Origin: Diphasiastrum complanatum
Lineage: Eukaryota > Streptophyta > Lycopodiopsida > Lycopodiales > Lycopodiaceae
Assembly: GCA_029204225.1 (NCBI GenBank)
Contig: CM055111.1
Span: 46,128,255-46,192,254, forward strand
Reading direction: 5' to 3'
Length of the DNA stretch: 64,000 bases
The notes under the pieces are model-generated. The model searched no databases and was not told the origin of the DNA. It saw only the letters and a list, made by a program, of their open reading frames with translations. Numbering within the stretch: the first letter of the stretch is position 1; each line of letters opens with the position of its first letter. This document shows positions 43,470 through 52,585 of the stretch, piece by piece. The position numbers were made by a program, and so were the translations under genes.

Positions 43470-43572
43470 ATATCTATCTGATCCTAGCACCAATTGCCCT
43501 GATATTTTCACAGTAGACATATTTGAGGCAGATCTTGCTATTGATCCTGCCTACGAGGGCTCTTTAGTGTGA
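43470..43572 (+). CDS. Candidate terminal exon (hypothetical)
   Basis: A long pyrimidine tract (TTTTTCTTGTTTTTTTTCCAG) ends in an AG that would make an excellent 3' splice site at 43,469. The following frame encodes YLSDPSTNCPDIFTVDIFEA, then DLAIDPAYEGSLV, and stops at 43,570-43,572, with possible polyadenylation signals further on. The composition looks protein-like. I cannot find an upstream exon in this window and do not recognise the peptide, so this may be a gene fragment or chance. Confidence 0.25.
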
Positions 43573-43797
43573 GGGTTGGCCTTGCAAGGTTTCTTTGTAC
43601 TATTTTGCAATCAGAAAACTTGCAACTGTACTCATATGACAAATGCAATATATATTAAATTATGAATAACCATTGTTGGTTAAAATAGAGTTCAATAAGT
43701 ACCTTCTCATGAACATATTCATCCAATCCTAAGTGATGAATGAGTTTCACCCATTGTCATTGTTGTAAAGAAACATACAATATGAGGATCATGATAT

Positions 43798-43809
43798 GCT
43801 CTGATACCA
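43798..43809 (-). promoter_or_regulatory. tRNA-Met primer-binding site
   Basis: The minus strand reads TGGTATCAGAGC one base after the LTR end CTCATCA. It marks the LTR at 43,811 as a 5' LTR on the minus strand. Confidence 0.85.
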
Positions 43810-43810
43810 C

Positions 43811-44826
43811 TGATGAGAAAAAGTGATTGACTGATGAGAAACTCGTCGGATTCGCAAAACTTTTGCGAAGGCGAATAAATCACGACTCTCTTCAACTCTG
43901 ATGGAATTCAGATGCAACCGCTAGACACTGCCAGTTGAGTCACTCCTACAATCCTCCAGAGTGTAGTCAATCACTGTTGATCTACGTTCATAAATTTAAT
44001 ACAGCATTCGACTTAGTTTCAACCAAATTGCAGAATTTAAATGAATAAGAAAACTCAGACATATAAAATATCAGCATAAGCATTCAACATCCAAGATCAG
44101 ACACAACAAGAAAATAATCTATATTAATTTTCTCTGAATTTCTTCAAACAATGCATGCAAATCCATGCAGTGCATTGGCATGAAAGAAACACAATTCTCT
44201 CACGAGTAGTAGTCTCGCTTCACTAGCGGACAGTTGGATTTTCTAATCCTAGATAGAATTGTCTTCACGCGTAGGCGGACATGTATTCTGTATATCGTCT
44301 TGATTGCTTACTAGCATCAGACTTCTTCACTATGTTACACTGTGTATTCTGTTTTTATCTATATGTCAAGTATGATCCAGTAAGTACGGTCTCTCTGTGT
44401 AAATCTAGGATTAGAGTGATTAAGCATCTACAACTAACTAGAGAATTACAAGAGTGACAGATTAGCCACGACCTAGGGAGTATCTGCTGACGTCATGCCA
44501 TCAGATCAGATTACTGTACTTATGGGTACTTGCGTGATCTTTGGTGGTACTCCTTGGGGCGTGAGCGCTGAACAAATTTCGTTTATCTCGTCTGTCTTCT
44601 TTCGTACTGGACCGCGAAGGAATCTCATTCGTGGATCTTTTGTGTTCACGAACCGTTCGTCTTCGTCTCCGTTGACTTTCACATTCGCGAAACTTTTCGT
44701 GTTTCGTGTCTCCAGATGTTCGAGTTCACGAACATCTTCATTAGGCGAAGGGATGAAAGCTAGCAAGGCTTTGTAATCAGAAACATTTTGTTTCTTCAGG
44801 AATTTAATCTAACTCCTACTCATCCC
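43811..44826 (-). mobile_element. Copia 5' LTR, minus strand, internal region lost
   Basis: The minus strand begins TGTTGGGATGAG at 44,826 (or TGAAGAAACAAAATG at 44,798) and ends CTCATCA at 43,811. The segment GAAGAAACAAAA-GTTTCT, GCTAGCTTTCA and CGTGGCTAATC is shared with the LTR at 58,787-59,275. Left of the primer site only a short stretch of internal sequence is seen and no gag, so the rest of the element is deleted. Confidence 0.7.
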
Positions 44827-45534
44827 AACAACCCTTCTTCCTTTTCTCATTTTTACTCTCTCAAATGCAACCTGTAGAAAATGGACTGTTTTCCAACAGT
44901 CTGCATATTTGAACTAATTGTCGCCATAGTCTGCATTTTTACTCAGATTTTTCCACAGGCAAAAAACCCGACACCCGACACAATCATTTCTTTTACCTTA
45001 ATTTGCCATTAAGTGTTTAGCGACACTTATGCAAGTTGTTTTTGGGCCATTTAGGCATTTCCAAAAAAGTGACACTCTTTGCGAAAAATGCGACACTTCA
45101 TTTTTACATGCAGTTTTTGACAGACAACAATTAGGACAAAATATGACACTACAATTTTACATGCAGTTTTTGACAGATGACGAAAAAAAAAAACGAAAAA
45201 CACTGCAGTTTTCCACGAAATACTACACATGCGACATTGCAGATTTACATAGGATATTACACAGGCGACACTTTGCAGAAATACACAATATTCCATGTAC
45301 AGACAGTTTTCACGTCCCAATAACAACTATCTAACTAGGCAGTTAATCAGTTGTTAGGCAATCTTGTAAATGTAAATCTAGAATAATGCAAGATCTTCCA
45401 ACTGCTATAAATGTAATTAAGCGATTGAAGATATGCAGAGTAGTCATTTATAAGTGTCATCATAAGTCATTTGAAAGAGATCAAACGACCAGAACGAGTC
45501 TTACAGTTGCTGACTTCTTAGAGTTAGTGATCAT

Positions 45535-45573
<39 letters not shown>

Positions 45574-45952
45574 TTCAGAACGAAGCAATTGTATTGTGAT
45601 CTGATCGTTGTTACTACAACTTCATTATACAGATTCGCTATTGTTCTACATCCTTTTGCATTCTTGTTGAATGATAAATCTCACTCCTCTTACATAAACA
45701 CTATTATCAGATAATTGTATGGCTATCTCTACATTCTCTTCATACCAGGTTATTAGTATTAAAGGATTGCATGGCTATCTCAGATGCCTAATCGTTTTTC
45801 TACTATCTCTCTTTCACGGTAGTCTAAGACTCCTACATTAATAGTCTGATTTAACACAAAAGAACAACTCATATACTCCATTCTCTAAGTAATCCATGAT
45901 CCTGTTTATAAGAATTCTTTGTTTCATCAGTTGACATCCAAAACGTCAACCA
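44827..45952 (+). mobile_element. LTR-M copy 2, plus strand, with GA microsatellite
   Basis: An inverted relative of 28,070-29,013. Shared blocks are ACACAGGC-ACACT, CAGAAATACACA, CTTGTAAATGTAAATCTAGAATAAT-CAAGATCTTC and the terminal segment around TTCATCAGTTGACAT. It ends CAACCA followed by ATG and a primer site. The left boundary is uncertain. A partly repeated module (ACATGCAGTTTTTGACAGA, near 45,107 and 45,159) lies in its first half. Confidence 0.6.
45535..45573. repeat. (GA)n microsatellite within LTR-M copy 2
   Basis: 39 bp of AG repeats with one AA interruption. It sits at the position equivalent to the 143 bp TC tract of 28,524-28,666. Confidence 0.95.
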
Positions 45953-45955
45953 ATG

Positions 45956-45967
45956 TGGTATCAGAGC
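45956..45967 (+). promoter_or_regulatory. tRNA-Met primer-binding site
   Basis: TGGTATCAGAGC, three bases after the LTR end CAACCA; followed by TGATAATTC as in the degenerate site at 28,055. Confidence 0.85.
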
Positions 45968-46099
45968 TGATAATTCAGATTCCATCCAATCCCACAGATG
46001 AGCACAAGACAATTGCTATAATAACCGCATACTGAAAACTAACTCTTAGTTTTGTAATAGATACAATGATTTGAAGATCATTCGATCGGATATATCAAT

Positions 46100-46985
46100 G
46101 TCTCTCATCCACTTCCTCCTAATATAGATGTACCACATAAAGAGCACATTGTCAAATGCCAATTGGCTATTACAGCCATAAAGCAACAATTGCACAAAAC
46201 AATGTGGGCTATCAGATGCATTTTGAATGGTAGTAGAATAACCTGCATGGGTTGGTAAATGGAAAAAAGGTGTGGGGTTGCAATTGCATCAGGCAAAGCA
46301 CAAGAGTCCTTTGTAGCTCCTTGCTTCTATGGCATTAGATGTCACAAATCAGGTGAAACAATGCAATTCATGTGGTTATGCCCCAATGACATTACTCACA
46401 CATGGCAATTAAGCAAATGCATTATAACACCACCAGCAAGAAATGAAGAAAAATGGTGTGTTGCATCGGGGACTAATCTAAACCAGAAAGAGGTGGACTA
46501 TCTCAACAAAGGTGGATACATGTTGGAATGCATTGAAAGTTGTGGAATTGGATTAGAAGTCTAACATGTAGATGCATCAATGGATCCATCAATGAAAAAT
46601 AAGAACAATCCTTCTCAACGAGGAAAGACAAGGCAAAGGGATTCAGCTTCAAATGCAGCAAATGAGAGAACAAGAAAAGCAATTGTTTTAAGAGCAAACA
46701 TTCTCAAAGAGGAGGTAAGGATCAAGAATCAAGAAGTGGCATTCCACGTCCAAAGTTTTGCAACAAATCCAGGTGGTAGGGCATACATAGTCACAATCAA
46801 TGAATCTTTGTATTGCACATGAGAGGATTTCACTCACAATTTGAGAAAAGAAAATTTATACCATGCAAACACATGTACTTCATCTATGTGCTAGTTTTGG
46901 GGCTTGACTTAGACAATAACATGTGCATTCGTCAACCACATCTGACAATACAACAACTATTCTAGATACTCTGTAGGGAGAGAAA
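46100..46985 (+). pseudogene. SWIM zinc-finger protein pseudogene fragment
   Basis: Frames 46,259-46,561 (CGVAIASGKAQESFV...) and 46,580-46,822 lead into GGRAYIVTINESLYCT, then a stop (TGA, 46,820-46,822) exactly where the second Cys of a C-x-C pair is expected, then EDF. After a one-base frame change the next frame reads CKHMYFIYVLVLGLDLDNN (from 46,864). The pattern CxC-x(n)-CxH with a following hydrophobic LVLGLD helix is the SWIM zinc finger as in ZSWIM/RING-SWIM type proteins rather than MULE transposases. The upstream part has a Cys-rich segment (CHKSGETMQFMWLC) I cannot assign. It lies just after an LTR and primer site, so it may have been captured by a retroelement or simply interrupted. 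Confidence 0.5.
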
Positions 46986-47480
46986 TGTACCACATGTTTT
47001 CTGAGCATAGAATGTGAAAGATGAATCTTTTTTTTTTATTGGCACTCATCATAGCTAGTGGTAGCTATTGGCATCATGCAAACTTTGTAGTTATGTTAAT
47101 CATTTGGTTTATATCAATGCGAATCAAGTTTTTTTGTGTTCAAATAATGAGTTTGAATTTTGTTTTTTGAATAACATCATCTTAGCTACAAATATCAAGT
47201 TTTTGTGTGCTCAGCTAATGTATTGGAATTTTGTCTTGTGAACAACATTATTGTAGCTACAAAATATCACAAGTCATTGTGTGGATCTTGGTGTCAAAGA
47301 CATCATGGATGGCAATGTAAAAGTACCATTACATGAAATTTTTTGGCATTTACAGTCTCTTTGTGGTAGGAAGATAGTTCATGGTATTTGAATGTAAAGA
47401 GTCACAAATTTTTCACATGTGAACCAATTTTTTGGAATGGTAATAGAATCCTTATTTGTGGATATATGTAAACTTGCAAA
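46986..47480. other. AT-rich spacer
   Basis: No coding or element ends are recognised. A local imperfect duplication (GTTTTTTTGTGTTCA...GAGTTTGAATTTTG and GTTTTTGTGTGCTCA...ATTGGAATTTTG, near 47,128 and 47,201) is visible. Confidence 0.4.
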
Positions 47481-47499
47481 TTGCCAAAGCCCTCCCATT

Positions 47500-47785
47500 T
47501 TAATTGAGCTACTTTTAAGGAATGATGAACAAGTCCATGCTTAACAAAAACTCGTTGAATCCTCATGTTTTTCACATTTAGACGGAATCTAATCATAGAG
47601 ATCATGTGGATATTGGCTTGTCATATTCTGCATCTACCTACCACCAATGATGAATATCCTAGTAACTTGAAATATATATAGTGCTCCTTGGTCATATTAA
47701 TATAAGTAATGTTTGTGTTCACACATAGTCGTGAGTTAACTAGTTTAAATAAAACATGGACTGGTTTGGGTCCCAAAACAACACA
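47500..47785 (-). repeat. Dispersed repeat X, copy 2
   Basis: The strand is assigned relative to copy 1. Beyond the core it shares GAGCTACTT-AAGGAATGATGAA, TTTTTCACATTTAGA and ATCATAGAGATC-TGTGGAT with copy 3 at 49,130-49,515, so the repeat unit is at least 280 bp. No LTR or terminal inverted repeats were identified. Confidence 0.7.
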
Positions 47786-49129
47786 TCTTCTCAATGCTAT
47801 GTATTGTGTAATTTGCCCCATCTATATTGCAAAAGTTGGATTAAAACTAGCTCCGCTCCGAATGCTAAAACAAGAAATGACTTGAAGCAAGTGTAGCAAA
47901 CAATGATCACTCTATTGCTTCATTAAAAATGAAAATACAAACACAACTTAACATTAGCACCCAATCTTATCTTGTACAATTTCAAAAGCAAAGCTTTAAA
48001 TGCTCGTGTCAATATTAGGCAAGCTGAAAAAATCTAAGAATGTAATTAGCATATTTGATCCAAACTTGGTTTATTTTGTAAAAATGTGCTAATGATTTGA
48101 TGAACCAATCACTATTTTCCTTTGCAAGGGATCTTTGAAATTTTCAATCACGATGTGTAGATTTGAAGATGACTAAAGAGGCTGGTTATTTATTAAAGTC
48201 AAAGTCTATTATAGGGAGATTTAAAAGCCAGATATTTGAAGAAGTGACAAGGATATTGGAGGGACCCTCAAAAGAGATTCTCCCAAACATTGTTTATAGT
48301 CATTAATTCAAGTGCAATGCAATGACTACCTTGAGAATCTATACCAAGAATGCAAGTAGAGTCTTCATAATTTAGACTTTTGAAAGAGTACTCTTTTTTG
48401 TTGTTGTATAAGAGCATGTCCTAACGAATAAAAACACAAACTGGAACCCAATTGGATCCCATTTTCTGAGCTGAGGCCATTTTTCTAATAAGGTGGATAG
48501 AAGGGCCTCGTGAAGCAGCATGCTTTTGATCTCTTTCATGAGGAGATAACTTCTGAATGGATGGATGGAGTTTGCTATTTTGGGCAGGCCATGGGACCTG
48601 CTTGGCTCTAAGGCAACATTTTGTTTTAAATTTTGGATTTAGAAAATACATCGAATCACAAGTTTGAAGGCCTAAGCAAAAGATGCATGAGAACTGCTCC
48701 TACTTGTTCCTCCTCCCTAACTACAAGTATTATAAATATTGATGTTGTAGCCATGATAATACACCACATTAGCTTTTCCTCTATACTTTTGCTTCTTGAA
48801 GCCAAGGATTGTTTCAATTCATTCCCCAATTCAATCCATACAAGACAATTGTACGTCTTCTGCTATTCATACAAACGATGGGGGCTTGTTTTAGCTAAAC
48901 CAATCTAGCTCTAACAAAATCTGAGAGAGTGTATGACCACTCATCAACAGCTTTTGATCATCCAACAACTCAATTTCAGAAGAAGAAATCAAATCTGGAG
49001 GAAATGGGTGCAATGCCAATAGTGGTTGCCTATTTTCCATCCAATAATTATGTGTCTCGACTTTGATTACTATTGTCCTCATACAAATGGTTATGTATGA
49101 CTTCGACTCAATGCAACAATGGCTTTTCA
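47786..49129. other. Unannotated AT-rich region
   Basis: About 1.3 kb without a recognisable domain, LTR end or RNA gene. Short frames exist on both strands but none shows a motif. Confidence 0.4.
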
Positions 49130-49515
49130 TCTCAATTCAGCTACTTCCAAGGAATGATGAAGAACTCAGTGCTCCATTACAAAAATCCGACTATCTAATG
49201 AGAGAAAAAATATTGAATCCTCTCGTGTTTTTCACATTTAGATCAAATTTGATCATAGAGATCGTGTGGATGATGACTTGTCAAATCTTATGGTTTTCAT
49301 GGGGACTAGTTTCTGAGAAAAGAATTCCATGGAAGAGGAAGATCAATATTTTTTTTTAGATTAAAACTATTGTCTACCTTCCACCATTAATGCATTTCAT
49401 AGCAACATGAAATATATATCGTGTTGCTGGGTCATGTTAATATAGGTAATGTTTGTGTTCACACGTAGTTGTGAGTCAACTAGTTGAAATAGAACATGGA
49501 CGACACATCCTTCCA
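49130..49515 (-). repeat. Dispersed repeat X, copy 3
   Basis: A more diverged copy: CTACCTTCCACCATTAATG, ACATGAAATATATATCGTG, GGTAATGTTTGTGTTCACAC and GTGAGTCAACTAGTT parallel copy 2. It ends about 50 bp before the longest microsatellite of the window. Confidence 0.7.
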
Positions 49516-49560
49516 AGGGTATGTAATCCTCATCTATATTCATTGATGAGAATGTAGTTA

Positions 49561-49795
<235 letters not shown>

Positions 49796-49890
49796 TACTA
49801 GTGAGATCTTAAATCAATTAGCTACAACAAGTTGGTCTTTTTACTTTATTTTTTCTTTCATGTCATCCACAATAATGACAGTCATTATAA

Positions 49891-49910
49891 TGTGTGTGTG
49901 TGTGTGTGTG
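49891..49910. repeat. (TG)10 microsatellite
   Basis: Ten TG units followed by CATGTGCATGCGCACGTGCA, an alternating purine-pyrimidine stretch of about 46 bp in total. Confidence 0.95.
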
Positions 49911-50336
49911 CATGTGCATGCGCACGTGCATGTGTAATTAATATCGATCTCAATAATCTTGTGATAGATTTGGTGTCAGTATCAAGTATTATGAAAGGTC
50001 TTTTCTACTTTAATCTTGTTTCCAATTACAACTTTTCTTTCTTTGAAAGTGTTTTTATATTCTTTCTTCCAAATAGCATAGAAAGTTTTTCAACATTCCT
50101 CATCATTGTTGAGCTTCTTTGTGGCCTTATTGACCTTCTCTAATAAGAAGACCAAATCCCAAATACAGAACACTTCTCATTTCTCGTAGCTTATTAGATC
50201 TCGTCAAATTTAGCCTCATCATCAATATCCAAGAAGCCACCACTAAGGAATGCAAACATATAGTAACTAACATATGCAATTAACATAAACCATGTTATGG
50301 TCAGAAAACCTTCATAGGTCTTTCTAGAAGTTTGTA

Positions 50337-50426
50337 CATGAAGGGGTGGAAATAGCTGTAGTCTTTCTCCTCATGAATGTTCATGAAGGGGTGGAAATAG
50401 CTGTAGTCTTTTTCCTCATGAATGTT
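50337..50426 (+). repeat. 45 bp tandem duplication
   Basis: Two units of 45 bp (start CATGAAGGGGTGG) differ by a single base. The high identity indicates a recent slippage or repair event. Confidence 0.95.
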
Positions 50427-51074
50427 GATAAATTCTTATAAATAGAGAATCATGATAACATGAGGCTTGTTGACCTAAGTGTGAAAACAACCAAAACAAC
50501 TATATAATAAGACAAGATCACAAATTCATAGTAAGTTGCAGATAACTAGAAATCAAGTGCTACTAATTATGTGCAATATTGGAAAAACTGTTTGAACTTA
50601 TGTCAAAGTCGTCAGGACCAATAGATGTGATTAGGTCGACAAATATGAAGTCAAATGACTGTTAGTTGCGGAAATGAAAGTTAGACAGTTCAGAAAAATA
50701 TGTGTTGAGCTTTCATTGTCTGATTTAGATTTTGGCAATGATCACGACTGTCACTATTTGGACAGGTGGTAATCGTGGATGTTGTCATTGTCAAAACAGT
50801 CGCACAATGCAATAGCTAGTTGGTATAGGTGACTAGCTTTATTTTGAATGTTACCATGTCAATAGTATTATTCTACAATCTATCAATTCAAGTCAAAGTC
50901 GGGTTTGTTGGAGTTGAGGGTGGTTTGAATGTTTGATTTGACCATTTGTGTGAAAAATCCAACAATTTCACATGTGTGGGAAACCACAACAAATGTTTGA
51001 ATGATCTTGACCATGCTTTGTGGTGGCACACAGATCACCTGTAGAGAAATCCTGCAATCTACCAACAGATCTAA
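50427..51074. other. AT-rich flank of element N2
   Basis: No coding recognised. It ends in the GGCTA that forms the left target duplication of N2. Confidence 0.4.
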
Positions 51075-51079
51075 GGCTA

Positions 51080-51780
51080 TGTGAAGAATTGCCAAAAATT
51101 GGCAAATCTAGCTTGATCAAAAACCATGTAGAATAGTGTAAATTGTGTACACAAGTGGGTCCCACACATGTGAGGCCATGATACCACATGGGAAACCCAT
51201 CCTAATGTAGGTTAGGTCAAGTCAAGAGAGTTGGTCATGTCTATTTGGTGGTCATCCCTACTTTATAGGACCTACACCTAAGTTTAAGGTGAAAATTTGA
51301 CCAACTAGCTACCTACCAAGCATAACTCTAGGAAATAGACTAGGGTTTCATTTTAGGTCAAGGAGAGTGAGTTAACTTCCTTATTACATGCTGGAAATCC
51401 ACCTAACTTCAAGAAGGAAGTCGAATTTTCTATGTATTCCCTCTCTCCATAGTGAGAAGAAAGAAAATTTTTGGAGCTCATTGGCAATCTCAAGCTAGTT
51501 CACTATGTACATTGAGTTTTTGTGATCCAAATGAAATCAAATCAATTTCTACTTGTTTCTCAGGTTGAAGGCCGTACTACAGCCTGTATTACACACGTAT
51601 GGGCTCGGATTTCAATGTTTATCAATGCTTTTGATTGTTAATGCTTGTTGTTTGTCAAATTGCCAATCTAGATCAACTTTTTTGTGTCTAGTTTCTTGAT
51701 AGATTGTTAAGCAAGCATCCAATCACTCTTGTGGATCTTTTGTAGATCCATTTATGGTCCTAAAGTACAGTACTTTCACA
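51080..51780 (+). mobile_element. N2 5' LTR (701 bp)
   Basis: TGTGAAGAATTGCC to TACTTTCACA. It contains ACACATGTGAGG and ACACACGTATGGG elements, the latter being ACACACGTGTGGG in the 3' LTR. It shares TTGTGTCTAG and other 3' blocks with the N1 LTR. Confidence 0.95.
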
Positions 51781-51793
51781 TGGTATCAGAGCC
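51781..51793 (+). promoter_or_regulatory. N2 primer-binding site
   Basis: TGGTATCAGAGCC directly abuts the LTR; tRNA-Met type. Confidence 0.95.
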
Positions 51794-52585
51794 AAGTACA
51801 AGAGCATAAGCCATTGATCTAATGCAAATCCATTTTTAGCAAGTTTTGGTGCTAAAAGCTAGTATTGAGAGGGCAAGCTAGAATCTTGATTTTGGTGAGG
51901 AGATTTGATCCCAAACTTGGTAGGGGTCCAAATCCGTACTTTCCACATGTGTGGGCACCTCTTAACCTGCATTTAATGCATGGTATTCATTTGATCAAAA
52001 AAAATTCAATTTGTGAGCTATTGGTGTAATTTTTGGTGGAGATCCTAGGATAATCTACCAAGATCATTTGCCATTGATTAGATTTGAATTTGTTTCATGA
52101 AATCTAATTAATCTAGGCTGAGTTCAAGTCCTATTAAGGTTAAAAACAGGTCTTGAAAGTACACCAAGAAGGAAGAAAGAGATTAAGTCATTTTTTTGTC
52201 CAAAAATAGCCAAATTTGGCAAGATTTGATTGTAAGTAGATTTCACATCATCTTATCTTCATTCCAACTTTGTGAGGGAGTGCTAGAACTGAGATTATAA
52301 GTCCATTTGTTGGATTAGAAATCTAATTTGAGTGAAAAACTACAAGAGAGAGACCTTAGTGAGTTTCTAGAGACAATCAAATCCATTTCTTGGCAAGATT
52401 TGTTTGAAAGTAGTTTTCACTTCATCTTATCTTCATTCCAGCTTTGTGAGGGAGTGATAGAACTATGATTATAAGTCCATTTGTTGGATTAGAAATCAAA
52501 TTTGAGTGAAACACTGCAAGTGTGAGACCTTTGTGAGTTTCAAGTCAATCAAATCTATTTCTTGTTTGTAGAAGTCACTAGTAAG
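51794..52585 (+). other. N2 leader with tandem duplication
   Basis: About 790 bp untranslated. A 150-180 bp unit is present twice (about 52,232-52,385 and 52,412-52,560), both with CATCTTATCTTCATTCCA, TTTGTGAGGGAGTG and CCATTTGTTGGATTAGAAAT. Long leaders are usual for packaging signals, but no function is shown. Confidence 0.75.

Noticed and set aside
45956-45967. Possible tRNA-Met gene fragments at TGGTATCAGAGC sites
   Set aside because: These 12-13 bp sites abut LTR ends and are primer-binding sites; no tRNA cloverleaf surrounds any of them.
43310-47785. Inverted copies of repeat X as ends of one 4.4 kb DNA transposon
   Set aside because: The interior holds unrelated LTRs and a pseudogene, copy 3 lies outside in the same orientation as copy 2, and no target duplication was seen.
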